Source of the DNA: Rhodospirillaceae bacterium
GTDB taxonomy: Bacteria; Pseudomonadota; Alphaproteobacteria; Rhodospirillales; Rhodospirillaceae
Reading direction: 5' to 3'
Length of the DNA: 35,337 nt
NCBI GenBank assembly: GCA_029245025.1
Contig: JAQWQC010000018.1
Span: 1-35,337, forward strand
In this document: positions 18,047 to 26,268 of the stretch, piece by piece
Numbering within the stretch: the first letter of the stretch is position 1
Layout: every line of letters begins with the position of its first letter
Notes under the pieces: generated by a model
What the model was told of the DNA's origin: nothing
What the model saw: the letters and a program-made list of their open reading frames with translations, nothing else
Database searches by the model: none
Position numbers and translations under genes: made by a program

Positions 18047-18367
18047 CTAATCCATTAAATAACTGTTCGAATCTACGCCACCGCAACAGACTTTATTCCA
18101 ACGACCGTCATAGATATTTTGCCTTTTCATATAGTTGCTTATCATATTCAAAGAACTCACTAATAATTTGTGTTTCTTTGAGAGATTAAGTTTCTTTCCC
18201 TCAAATCCCGCCAGGCCTTTTATCTCGAGAGTGTCAACATCAATGTAAAATAAAGAAGCGTCAAATTGATCATGATGTTTAGGGCAGAGACAAATTATGT
18301 TTCTGATGTCATCAGGTCCATCAAGCGGTTTACCAAGCACCTTCTCTTTGACGCCCCAAAATTCCAT
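18047..18367 (-). CDS. HNH-endonuclease-like protein, N-terminally truncated
   Basis: A 106-residue product with the C-terminal half of an HNH nuclease: DDIRNIICLCPKHHDQFD (about residues 18-35) gives the N and final H of the motif plus a CxxHH metal site, followed by LFYIDVDTLEIKG. The usual upstream part (CxxC zinc ligands and the first His of a beta-beta-alpha-Me fold) is missing. The frame stays open for some 35 codons before the ATG without an ATG, GTG or TTG start, and that stretch does not show the missing motif. This suggests a deletion or recombination that removed the 5' half. It is either a pseudogene remnant or a re-started short protein; nuclease activity is unlikely. Confidence 0.5.
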   Translation of the reverse strand: MEFWGVKEKVLGKPLDGPDDIRNIICLCPKHHDQFDASLFYIDVDTLEIKGLAGFEGKKLNLSKKHKLLVSSLNMISNYMKRQNIYDGRWNKVCCGGVDSNSYLMD

Positions 18368-18588
18368 GCATTAGACGACCAAGAATGCCCGCGTCACTTA
18401 ACGCTTTTCTATGCTTAAAAATTAAACCAGCCCCATATTTGGATAAGAATCCAGTAAATCTAACGTAGGATTTACATTACCCCCACAAATATGTAAGGGT
18501 TTTTGGGGATGCCGGGAATTCGTAGGTATTCCAATAACTAATACTTCAACTACAACTACAACCAAAAATGAGTGCAGAGGAATCGATC

Positions 18589-18906
18589 ATGAATCTCGAT
18601 AAAGGTCTAATCATTGTTATCGTCTTGCTTGCTGTTGTTGGTGCGTTTGTTGAAATCCCAATGGGCAGTCTTGCTATATTGGTAGTAGGGCTTGTATCAG
18701 GCGTTACCTCCCCATTGAATGAGATAGGTGAAAGAACTGCCTACCTGTTGGTGGCATTAGCAGCACCTGCTGTTGCAGACAGTCTCGAAGTGATTCCCGC
18801 TGTTGGCGGTTATCTGAATTCTATCGTAGATGCAGGGGCAATTGGTGCAGGTGGTATTTGGCTCGCAAGCATGACACGTGCTGTAGTCAATAGAATTAAG
18901 CCCTAA
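18589..18906 (+). CDS. Small hydrophobic membrane protein, unrecognised
   Basis: A 105-residue, very hydrophobic and Gly/Ala-rich protein. Segments at about residues 5-22 (GLIIVIVLLAVVGAF), 24-40 (MGSLAILVVGLVSGV), 50-62 (AYLLVALAAPAV) and 78-96 are likely membrane-spanning or membrane-embedded; the end is basic (RAVVNRIKP). The ATG at 18589 is preferred over the in-frame ATG at 18568 because AGAGG lies seven to eight bases upstream of it. Upstream, 18368-18567 holds a GGAAT-N8-ATTCC inverted repeat (18515-18532) and a short ACTACA-type repeat just before the gene, but no other gene. The gene ends 14 bases before a perfect hairpin shared with glmS. Function unknown; by size and composition it could be a small channel-like or scaffold protein. 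Confidence 0.6.
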   Translation: MNLDKGLIIVIVLLAVVGAFVEIPMGSLAILVVGLVSGVTSPLNEIGERTAYLLVALAAPAVADSLEVIPAVGGYLNSIVDAGAIGAGGIWLASMTRAVVNRIKP

Positions 18907-18919
18907 TCAGTCGCATGGA

Positions 18920-18953
18920 TAGTTTGTAACTCTAATTAAAGAGTTACAAACTA
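18920..18953. terminator. Perfect 14-bp hairpin overlapping the glmS stop codon
   Basis: TAGTTTGTAACTCT (18920-18933) pairs perfectly with 18940-18953 around AATTAA. The left arm on the minus strand includes the glmS TAG. It lies between convergent genes and probably ends both transcripts, although the poly-U tract is weak on either side. Confidence 0.6.
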
Positions 18954-20774
18954 CTCCACCGTAACGCTTTTAGCCAAATTGCGGGGCTGATCCACATCTG
19001 TGCCCTTCAGAACAGCTGTGTGATAGGCCAGTAACTGCACGGGAACCGCATACAGAAGCGGTACAACCAAAGGGTCTATCGCCGGAACTTCAATTATGTG
19101 AGTGGCCAATCCCTCAAGGCGCTCACGGCCTTGTGGATCTGTAACAGCAATCACCTGCCCACCCCGCGCCATCACCTGCTCGATATTTGAAGCGGTTTTA
19201 GCAAAAAGATCATCCGAGGGCGCCAGCACTACAACCGGCATGTGCTCGTCGACGAGGGCGATGGGACCGTGCTTCATTTCCCCGGCGGCATAGCCCTCCG
19301 CATGGATGTATGAAATTTCTTTTAGCTTCAACGCCCCTTCTAAGGCGATGGGATAGGACAACCCGCGGCCCAGATAGAGAACGTCTTTAACCTCGATCAA
19401 CGACTGCGCGATCTCGTGGACCTCCGACTCTCGGTGTAAGAACTCGGCTATCCGTGCCGGGACCTCGGCCAAAGCTGTCATCAAGTGCTGTTCTGCAGCG
19501 AGGTCGATGGCATCTCGACCACGCGCCATACCGACGGCCAAGGCGGCCAACACCGCGAGCTGAGTTGAGAATGCTTTAGTCGACGCAACACCGATTTCGG
19601 GTCCCGCCAGCGTATGCAGAACGACATCGGACTCTCGTGCGATGGTGCTTTCCGTCACGTTGACGATGGAAACAATGTGCTGCCCCTTTGATTTACAATA
19701 GCGCAGCGCGGCGAGCGTATCTGCCGTCTCCCCTGATTGAGAAATGAATAGCGCCAAGCCGCCATCGGGCAGTGGTGGTTCTCGATAGCGGAACTCAGAC
19801 GCGATATCGACGTCGACCGGCACCCCAGCAGTTTGCTCGATCCAATATTTAGCGACCAGCCCCGCTAAATAGGCGGTGCCGCAGGCAACGATGGTCACTT
19901 TCGGAACTGTTTTCACGTCGAATGGCAAATCAGGCAGCGCGACAGTGCGATCTCCTGGATTAATGAACGCGGTGAGTGTGTCACCTACCACTTGGGGCTG
20001 TTCATGAATCTCTTTGATCATGAAATGGCGATATTCGCCTTTACCGATCAATGCACCTGACATTGCTGTCTCGCACGCTTCACGTTTAACCACCGTTCCG
20101 TCGACAGTGCGCACCGACATTCCATCCCGCGTCAGTACGACCCAATCACCATCTTCAAGATAAGCAATTTTTTGTGTCATCTGAGCCAACGCTAATGCGT
20201 CGGACCCGACAAACATTTCACCATCACCGAAGCCGACGGCCAGCGGTGGGCCATGGCGTGCACCGATTAGAATATCCGGCCGGTCAGAAAAAAGAACCGT
20301 AAGCGCATATGCTCCCTGCAACTCACCAAGCGCGGCCTGTACCGCCGCTTCATGATCCAGCCCTTCATCCAAGTGCGACGCGATGAGATGAACGACAACC
20401 TCTGAATCAGTTTCTGACTCAAACGTTCGTCCAGCTGCTATAAGGCGATCTCGCAGGGACTGAAAATTTTCGATTATGCCGTTGTGGACAACGACAACCC
20501 GGCCATCTGAGTGCGGATGCGCGTTGGTTTCGTTGGCGGCGCCATGGGTCGCCCACCGGGTGTGACCAATTCCCAACGTACCAGCGGTGGGCTCATCGGC
20601 TAGGCGTTGCTCGAGGTTGACGATTTTGCCTTCAGCACGGCAGCGATGAACCACGCCGTCATAAACTGTTGCAACGCCCGCAGAATCATATCCTCGGTAT
20701 TCTAGACGTTTCAGACTCTCGATCAAAAACGGCGTAACCTCGTTGACGCCTATGATGCCAATGATGCCGCACAT
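18951..20774 (-). CDS. glmS: Glutamine--fructose-6-phosphate aminotransferase (isomerising)
   Basis: A 607-residue enzyme making glucosamine 6-phosphate from fructose 6-phosphate and glutamine, the entry to peptidoglycan and LPS amino sugars. Cys2 after Met is the N-terminal nucleophile (MCGIIGIIG); GHTRWATHG and NAHPHSDGRVVVVHNG follow in the glutaminase domain. The two SIS domains carry CGTAYLAG, SQSGETADTL, ASTKAFSTQ and LGRGLSYPIALEGALKLKE. The end, PRNLAKSVTVE, is canonical. It follows glmU by three bases, so the two are almost certainly one transcript. No glmS ribozyme is expected in this group and none is seen. Confidence 0.97.
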   Translation of the reverse strand: MCGIIGIIGVNEVTPFLIESLKRLEYRGYDSAGVATVYDGVVHRCRAEGKIVNLEQRLADEPTAGTLGIGHTRWATHGAANETNAHPHSDGRVVVVHNGIIENFQSLRDRLIAAGRTFESETDSEVVVHLIASHLDEGLDHEAAVQAALGELQGAYALTVLFSDRPDILIGARHGPPLAVGFGDGEMFVGSDALALAQMTQKIAYLEDGDWVVLTRDGMSVRTVDGTVVKREACETAMSGALIGKGEYRHFMIKEIHEQPQVVGDTLTAFINPGDRTVALPDLPFDVKTVPKVTIVACGTAYLAGLVAKYWIEQTAGVPVDVDIASEFRYREPPLPDGGLALFISQSGETADTLAALRYCKSKGQHIVSIVNVTESTIARESDVVLHTLAGPEIGVASTKAFSTQLAVLAALAVGMARGRDAIDLAAEQHLMTALAEVPARIAEFLHRESEVHEIAQSLIEVKDVLYLGRGLSYPIALEGALKLKEISYIHAEGYAAGEMKHGPIALVDEHMPVVVLAPSDDLFAKTASNIEQVMARGGQVIAVTDPQGRERLEGLATHIIEVPAIDPLVVPLLYAVPVQLLAYHTAVLKGTDVDQPRNLAKSVTVE

Positions 20775-20777
20775 GCT

Positions 20778-22127
20778 TTAGCTGTCCTTGGCTTTCGACT
20801 CTTTGACGGCTTTTTGACGCGCACGGTACGCGTCGGCCATGTCTTCACGATTTTTCTGCGCTGCCTCTGAGACAGCGATGGTATTGGCAGGCACATCTTT
20901 GCGTACGACAGTCCCTGCACCGGTAATTGCACCATCACCGACGCTGACCGGCGCCACGAGAACCGTGTTGGATCCGATAGACGCACCTGCTCCGATATCC
21001 GTATGTGATTTATTGAAGCCATCGTAATTGGCCGTGATGGTTCCTGCCCCGACGTTCGCTCCCGGACCCACGCGGGCATCGCCAACATAGGTTAGGTGAT
21101 TAACTTTTGCTCCAGACTCTATGTGAGCGTTTTTGATTTCGACAAAATTGCCGATATGTGAATTCTCATCCAATTCGGCTCCGGGGCGCAACCGGGCGTA
21201 GGGCCCAACAACCGCCCTATCGCCAATCGTGGCATTCTCGAAATGGCAAAAACCCTTGATGGTGACGTGGCTACCAACAGTGACGCCCGGACCAAAGACC
21301 GTGAACGGCCCGACCTCAACATCTGTTCCGAAGGTCGTGTCATGACACAGAAAAACGCTGCTGGGGTCTTGCAATGTGACACCCCCCGCCATCGCCGCCG
21401 CACGATATCGATTTTGGGCAATTTCTTCGGCCGCCGCCAAGTCGGCGCGGTTGTTGATCCCGATCAGCTCGTCGACCTCGCCTTCGGTGTACACACAGGT
21501 GTCACCGTCCTGCCGCGCCAATGCGACGACATGAGTTAAATAGTATTCGCCCTTGGTGTTGTCGTTCTTGAGCGCTTTTACCCAACCGCCCAGCTTCTGC
21601 CCATTGGCAACCAGGACACCGGAGTTGCACAGATCCACCACAAGCTCATCAGGTGTGGCGTCGGCCGCTTCAACAATCGACTCAACGTGATCCCCTTCGG
21701 TGAGAAGGCGTCCATATGCACCAGGCTCCTCCGGTCGAAACCCGAGAACCGCGATCGCCGCGTTCTGTTTCTCGTTGAGGAGGTCGTTGATCGTGTCGGT
21801 TGTGAGCAGTGGGGTGTCGGCATAGACCACAAGCACATCAGACTCACCTGGGTTTTGAGCCTCCAAGGCAACTTTGACCGCGTGACCCGTGCCAAGACGC
21901 TCGGTTTGAATAACCGTGTCATGAGGCGCAAAGCGGGCTGTCTGATCGGCCATTTCTGGTCCCAGAACCACGGTCGCCTTTTTGATTCCGGCAGCTGCTA
22001 ACCCTGCTAGCACATGATCGACCAAAGGGAGACCGGCAAGACGGTGCATCACCTTCGGCGTATCCGAGCGCATTCGTGTCCCCATCCCGGCGGCCAATAC
22101 GATGGCGGTGGTCTGGGGAGTAGGCAT
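20778..22127 (-). CDS. glmU: Bifunctional UDP-N-acetylglucosamine pyrophosphorylase / glucosamine-1-phosphate N-acetyltransferase
   Basis: A 449-residue enzyme doing the last two steps to UDP-GlcNAc. The N-terminal nucleotidyltransferase shows VLAAGMGTRMRSDTPKVMH and YADTPLLT. A linker of Gly-rich and basic residues leads to the left-handed beta-helix with hexapeptide repeats (about residues 250-425; HIGNFVEIKNA, AGTITANYDG and GSNTVLVAPVSVG are typical acetyltransferase segments). The C-terminal tail is Lys-rich. glmS follows three bases later. The 215 bp between its start and tRNA-Val (22128-22342) carry no gene and probably the operon promoter. Confidence 0.97.
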   Translation of the reverse strand: MPTPQTTAIVLAAGMGTRMRSDTPKVMHRLAGLPLVDHVLAGLAAAGIKKATVVLGPEMADQTARFAPHDTVIQTERLGTGHAVKVALEAQNPGESDVLVVYADTPLLTTDTINDLLNEKQNAAIAVLGFRPEEPGAYGRLLTEGDHVESIVEAADATPDELVVDLCNSGVLVANGQKLGGWVKALKNDNTKGEYYLTHVVALARQDGDTCVYTEGEVDELIGINNRADLAAAEEIAQNRYRAAAMAGGVTLQDPSSVFLCHDTTFGTDVEVGPFTVFGPGVTVGSHVTIKGFCHFENATIGDRAVVGPYARLRPGAELDENSHIGNFVEIKNAHIESGAKVNHLTYVGDARVGPGANVGAGTITANYDGFNKSHTDIGAGASIGSNTVLVAPVSVGDGAITGAGTVVRKDVPANTIAVSEAAQKNREDMADAYRARQKAVKESKAKDS

Positions 22128-22342
22128 GAAACATTTCCGGCATGATTAAGAACGAACTGCCGAGCCGCGTTTGACCTCATGCAGTTTGGACACACCATGC
22201 CACGGAGCCATGGCACGATAAAGGCAAAGAATGGTGGCATTTGGGGGCGGGCAATCACCGCACCCTTCTCCGGCGGTCGACTTGACGGTCGATAACCCGG
22301 CTCGTATACAGCCGGGCTTCCCTCGGGAGCCAATTTATTAAC

Positions 22343-22417
22343 GGGCGATTAGCTCAGCGGGAGAGCGCTCGCTTCACACGCGAGAGGTCACTGGTTCAAT
22401 CCCAGTATCGCCCACCA
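22343..22417 (+). tRNA. tRNA-Val (anticodon CAC)
   Basis: A full cloverleaf of 75 bases including an encoded CCA. The acceptor arms are GGGCGAT and ATCGCCC; the D-arm has AGCTCAGCGGGAGAGC; the anticodon stem CTCGC/GCGAG holds the loop TTCACAC, giving CAC, which reads GUG; the T-arm is CTGG-TTCAATC-CCAG. It borders the accessory stretch 22557-26691, a common place for island insertion, but I find no second copy of its 3' end in the window. Confidence 0.97.
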
Positions 22418-22556
22418 TTTTTTCTCTAAGCATTTGAGTCGCTTAGCTGACTCGACGGAGTACGTCGGCATTCCAGAAATCACGCCTGTCACACTGTGGT
22501 CACAGCGGAGAGAGGAAAATGGCATCATTGCTTTGACCGTAGGTCATGTTTCTCGA

Positions 22557-22955
22557 TTAGTTCTTCGCGGATAAGGTTCCAATCACTAGTGGTGTCGCCC
22601 CCATTATTGGGTAATAGTTAAGGTCAGCATCGTATAAGTGTTCGCTGCACACCTCGAGGGAGTCAGTTTGCAGAAAATCAATGAAGTCTTGATCGTACTC
22701 AGGATCAAATTCTATCTCGACCCTCCCTGACAGATTGACATGGAAATGCTTGTCCTCAGGTTTTATCGACATTTTTCCATCGATTACCTTGTCCGGATAT
22801 ATAGCAACGTCAGAGCAAATCCCCTCTAACTCATAACTACCAGAGAGGCACATCTCACCTCTTGCTAGATCAGTATGAAACTTCTCTTTGGTTTCACCCA
22901 ACTCCGCTTTAAAGTCTGCTGATAGAGTAATAACTGCTTTGAATAATTTCCCCAT
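22557..22955 (-). CDS. Hypothetical protein, 132 residues
   Basis: I do not recognise this protein. It is acidic, soluble and Cys-poor, with alternating hydrophobic residues (SYELEG, VAIYPDKVIDGKMSI, FHVNLSGRVEIEFDP) that predict a beta-rich fold, then an acidic helix (YDQDFIDFLQT). A strong ribosome-binding site, AAAGGAG, precedes the ATG by nine bases, supporting a real gene. It is the last of three same-strand genes (with those at 23074 and 23629) next to tRNA-Val, 118 bp after the next gene, and is AT-richer than glmU. No signal peptide or membrane segment. It could be an accessory or immunity-like protein by context, but nothing in the sequence shows it. Confidence 0.6.
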   Translation of the reverse strand: MGKLFKAVITLSADFKAELGETKEKFHTDLARGEMCLSGSYELEGICSDVAIYPDKVIDGKMSIKPEDKHFHVNLSGRVEIEFDPEYDQDFIDFLQTDSLEVCSEHLYDADLNYYPIMGATPLVIGTLSAKN

Positions 22956-23073
22956 TATCGAAAACTCCTTTTTTTAAATTGTTTTTGATTACTAACCTGA
23001 CATCGAAAATTAACACACATGCATTAATTTCGCTGTTTTTTTAGGGTCAATAAGTGAGATAGCCATATTTGAG

Positions 23074-23535
23074 TCATGAGTGAGTAGGAGCAGCCGTAAC
23101 CCCGAGGCTTTCCAGAATAGGTTTTGCAAAGATGCTCGATTGATTAGAGAAAACCAATAAATCACCACTTCCGGTACAAATCTCTTTCTTGCTGTTTTTA
23201 AGCAGCAATTGGTCAGCCTCGTACCAGGCTTCACGATCAACCCAGTCCAAAATAACATCTTCACACTGTTCGCACAGGTCCAGCGATTCTTGCGGTACAT
23301 CTTCAAAGAAAACTATTTCTTGGCCTGTGATTTTATCCTCAACATCTATCATTAAAGACGTTAATTCGTTGCCTTTATATTTCGCGCAGAACATCTCTAA
23401 CTGAAAGCTACCCCCTCCGGAATAGCCTGCGGCAGCACCTATCAAAGCATCATCTTCAATAACGAACCACGCTAGCATCCAGCGACAAATAGTTCTGCCG
23501 TCCCGTTTTTCCCAACCAGCCGTAATATTTATCAT
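23074..23535 (-). CDS. Hypothetical protein, 153 residues
   Basis: Not recognised. An acidic soluble protein, with a Trp- and Gly-rich start (ITAGWEKRDG, RWMLAWFVIEDD, AAAGYSGGGSFQLEM) and an acidic middle containing a CEQCEDV motif and DREAWYEADQLLL. The CxxC is a single pair, so a structural zinc site would need other ligands. A GGA six bases before the ATG is a plausible ribosome-binding site. It lies between the 132-residue hypothetical and the PD-(D/E)XK protein on the same strand, with gaps of 118 and 93 bp. Its low G+C matches them, so the three probably arrived together. The C-terminal segment AKPILESLGV could be a short helix; no function is proposed. Confidence 0.6.
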   Translation of the reverse strand: MINITAGWEKRDGRTICRWMLAWFVIEDDALIGAAAGYSGGGSFQLEMFCAKYKGNELTSLMIDVEDKITGQEIVFFEDVPQESLDLCEQCEDVILDWVDREAWYEADQLLLKNSKKEICTGSGDLLVFSNQSSIFAKPILESLGVTAAPTHS

Positions 23536-23628
23536 TCTAAATCCTACAAATAGTGCATCTGTCAGCCAATCTCCTATTCGTTTTTCGATCCTAATATTGC
23601 AATACGCCGGTAATAGCGCAGATTTCGA

Positions 23629-24834
23629 TCATGAATCTAATCCTAGATCATGACCTAATATATTCTGAACGATCGTACAGGTAACGTTGGCTTCTGGGAG
23701 GATTTCTCTCAGCATAAATCTGTAGAGAAGTTCGTTCATTTTTTCTTTTTTATAATCCAAAGGGTTGAATGCTATTTTCTTGATAAACACACCCACGTGC
23801 CTGACACCTCTAGGAGAAGACACAAACCCCTCAACGCTTTTAAAATCTTCTCGTGAAGCTAAAAGTCTTTGTCTCAAGGCTAAATTCTCAGAAGTCTCAG
23901 GTTGAATTACGCCTGCAAAGCTGAGGTTTTTTTGTTTTTCATCGAATCTAAATTGCAAATTAAATGGAACTGTTTGCAAATTATTTTTCGTAAAAGAGAA
24001 ATAAGTCGTTTGATTTATTCCTGGTTCAGAAATTTTAAAATTATGCCTTTTTAATCCTTCAGAGAAGGCTTCGTAGAAGTAATTATCTCGTCGAAAGAAT
24101 CCATTTCCAGTGTAAAAAGCGGAGTTTGCCTTTATAAACTCGATAGCTCGCTGATGATTATTTTTTTTAAACTCAATTTTATCGTTTGACCCTGCTAACT
24201 CGAGTATCTCCTCTTTGTATGTTGTTGAAAGAGATTTCGCCAAAGCATTAATCTCATGGTTTTTAAGAGTATGCGCCTCCATAGAAAACACATAGTCATT
24301 AATAAAATTTAAGTTTTTGTGATCAAGAGTTTTCTGTAACTCCTTGCTTAGCTCTTTCAGTTTTTTTGTTAGTTCTTTGTAGCTTGCAAGGCTCCAGTAA
24401 TTCCCTTCGCTAATATCAGTAGGCTCTTCACCGTGTAACGTAAGGTATGAATAATGTTTCTCTTTATTGGCATACCGCTTATCTGTTTGAATTTTTTGTC
24501 TGTATCTCTGTAGCTGTTTTGAGTGGTCTTTCGATCTAATTTTATTTTCTAAGACTAAGACATCGTTTTTACATTCAATCAGAATATCAATATTAAATTT
24601 TTCTCTTTCAATTGAAATATTGCGTATATCGCCAGAAAACTTAGGAAACAATTGCTGTATCAAATTTTTACATATGTTCGAGCCAAGATTATGTGTCTCG
24701 TGCGGATTGAGAACCCACGCTAGAAAATTTGAATGGCGAATCTCATAGTTTTCAAGTCCTAGAATGCTAAAGACATTTGTGTCTTCGAGTCTTTCCCTGA
24801 TTTTGAGATAGTCGGAATCGCTGAATATTGTCAT
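23629..24834 (-). CDS. PD-(D/E)XK nuclease superfamily protein (PDDEXK_4-like)
   Basis: A 401-residue protein with the layout of the PDDEXK_4-like family often found near defence and mobile genes. The N-terminal helix (DTNVFSILGLENYEIRHSNF) ends in E-x-RHSN (about residues 31-36), then FLAWVLNP and the HNLGS segment. The nuclease core follows: Asp83 in NIDILIE, then the catalytic E-x-K-like ENK at 97-99, and HSKQLQRY with the conserved Gln at about 107. These are the metal-binding and catalytic positions, and all are present. The ATG at 24834 is chosen; an upstream in-frame TTG (24927) would add residues encoded by insertion-like debris. It is strongly AT-rich (many Lys, Asn and Ile codons), unlike the flanking core genes. 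The target is unknown: DNA restriction, repair or defence are possible. Confidence 0.8.
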   Translation of the reverse strand: MTIFSDSDYLKIRERLEDTNVFSILGLENYEIRHSNFLAWVLNPHETHNLGSNICKNLIQQLFPKFSGDIRNISIEREKFNIDILIECKNDVLVLENKIRSKDHSKQLQRYRQKIQTDKRYANKEKHYSYLTLHGEEPTDISEGNYWSLASYKELTKKLKELSKELQKTLDHKNLNFINDYVFSMEAHTLKNHEINALAKSLSTTYKEEILELAGSNDKIEFKKNNHQRAIEFIKANSAFYTGNGFFRRDNYFYEAFSEGLKRHNFKISEPGINQTTYFSFTKNNLQTVPFNLQFRFDEKQKNLSFAGVIQPETSENLALRQRLLASREDFKSVEGFVSSPRGVRHVGVFIKKIAFNPLDYKKEKMNELLYRFMLREILPEANVTCTIVQNILGHDLGLDS

Positions 24835-25205
24835 GTTTCTTCCATGACTCTCTTTTAAAAATAAAGCAACTATGACCTGCCCCCTATGAGTGGTCCAGTT
24901 GGTTTGAGAGAGCCCGGACGTTTTCAAGGTATTGCGGATTGACGGTTTGAGGCAAGACCGTCTGTGGAAGGCTTACGTCTATCGCAAGCCCAACCAACCA
25001 GGGTTTTAAAAAACAGCGTGATGACATTGGTAGTTACTGGATTTGTGACCAATCTAACGAATATTCTGAAAACAAATCCCGAACTTAGGCTCATGTTGAT
25101 CGGTGAGATTAACAACATCATTCAGGAAGCCACTGCAATTCCTACCTCATCGACAATTGGACCGAATTCTACTCAGCCGTATCGGATTGAGCTTCAATCT
25201 CTTAA
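24835..25205. other. Intergenic debris with a possible insertion-sequence end
   Basis: No gene is supported here. At 24873-24900 the plus strand reads TGACCTGCCCCC and then GAGTGGTCCAG, which resembles terminal inverted repeats of some IS3-family elements (weak, from memory). It is followed by a 30-codon open piece (DVFKVLRIDGLRQDRLW and so on, ending at TAA near 25011) that looks like the tail of a lost gene, and a short open frame from the ATG at 25021 to 25209 that I do not recognise. No transposase is present. Confidence 0.3.
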
Positions 25206-26150
25206 CTAATCAGCATTAAGGTTAGAGCACGAATCTCTCTCCACATAAGCGAAATTACTAGATTTAAGTTCTTGCTCGCCGTCCCACCGATAGGCAACTA
25301 ATTTTCCACCGGGTTTTGCCCCACTGTAATCCACACAAGCAACATTTGGCGCTAGGATTGCGGGATCACCCTCAAGCCAGTAATGCCCGAAAAACACAGG
25401 CTTCTCCGATCTGCCATATTCGACCATGTGATCACCTGTGATCTCATCGTCTGGGATATGAGTAAGGGCACTTGCGGGTCCAAAGTAAGAACTGCGATAG
25501 GTCTTGTTCGCGCTCCACCAGCGAACACGTATCTCATGGCGTGTATGACCATCTTTATCTGTAAAAGATTGACCGCCTGGAAGCAGAATTTCTTTGCCTT
25601 TTAGAAGAGTTTCTATCGCAGCATGCTGCCAATTTGCTTTATCAGCTGAAGCAAAAAGGAGCGCGTCACTTAAATGACTGTCACCGCCGTGCGCCACCTG
25701 TATTTTCCTAATGTATTCCCCATCCCAACATGCGTGCACAATACGAAGGCCATCCAAATCTAACCATAAGGGTAACGTTTTGAACCAATCGATTACCTCC
25801 CTCCACTCCTCGGGACGGCTGTCGAATGCCGCTAGGAATTTCTCATGTTGACTCGCATTCTTCTCTGATCGGTCTCTGAGAAAGCCCCCTTCTGGCTTCT
25901 CAGTAAAGTATGCGATCGCGTTATACTCATGATTGCCCATAACAGCATAAGCACCACGTTGGTCGACCATCGGCCTCACGATGTCGAGCACCCCGCGTTG
26001 ATGGTCACCTCGATCTATAAAATCACCCAAAAAGATGACTTGTCGGGTTTCATGAGTAAAAGACCCTCCATTTCGACGATACCCCAGCTGCTCTAAGAGA
26101 AGCTCCAGTTCTTTCGCTTGCCCATGTATGTCACCAATAATGTCATACAT
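25206..26150 (-). CDS. Metallophosphoesterase (PPP / Ap4A-hydrolase-like)
   Basis: A 314-residue calcineurin-like phosphoesterase with the full metal-site series of the PPP group: GDIHG at residues 6-10, GDFIDRG at 42-48, GNHEYN at 72-77, a His in RIVHACWDG near the middle and FGHYW near the C-terminus. Relatives are bacterial Ser/Thr or Tyr phosphatases and symmetric diadenosine tetraphosphate hydrolases; the sequence does not decide between them. Cytoplasmic; no signal peptide. The start ATG opens directly with the first strand (MYDIIGDIHG), as in the family. It lies on the same strand as the PD-(D/E)XK gene but 371 bp away, with insertion debris between, so co-transcription is doubtful. 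It is divergent from the photolyase remnant. Confidence 0.88.
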   Translation of the reverse strand: MYDIIGDIHGQAKELELLLEQLGYRRNGGSFTHETRQVIFLGDFIDRGDHQRGVLDIVRPMVDQRGAYAVMGNHEYNAIAYFTEKPEGGFLRDRSEKNASQHEKFLAAFDSRPEEWREVIDWFKTLPLWLDLDGLRIVHACWDGEYIRKIQVAHGGDSHLSDALLFASADKANWQHAAIETLLKGKEILLPGGQSFTDKDGHTRHEIRVRWWSANKTYRSSYFGPASALTHIPDDEITGDHMVEYGRSEKPVFFGHYWLEGDPAILAPNVACVDYSGAKPGGKLVAYRWDGEQELKSSNFAYVERDSCSNLNAD

Positions 26151-26268
26151 TCGTCGCCGTCTCCTTATGCACCATGATAATGCTTGGCAGCTTACAGCTG
26201 TGAATATGGGTGTGTAACAAAAACAAAACCTCCATTGGTCTTAATCTGCGCGTCTATCGCTGCTCCAC

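Noticed and set aside
24835-24927. TTG start that would lengthen the PD-(D/E)XK protein by 31 residues
   Set aside because: The extra residues come from insertion-like debris, there is no ribosome-binding site, and family members start near the ATG at 24834.
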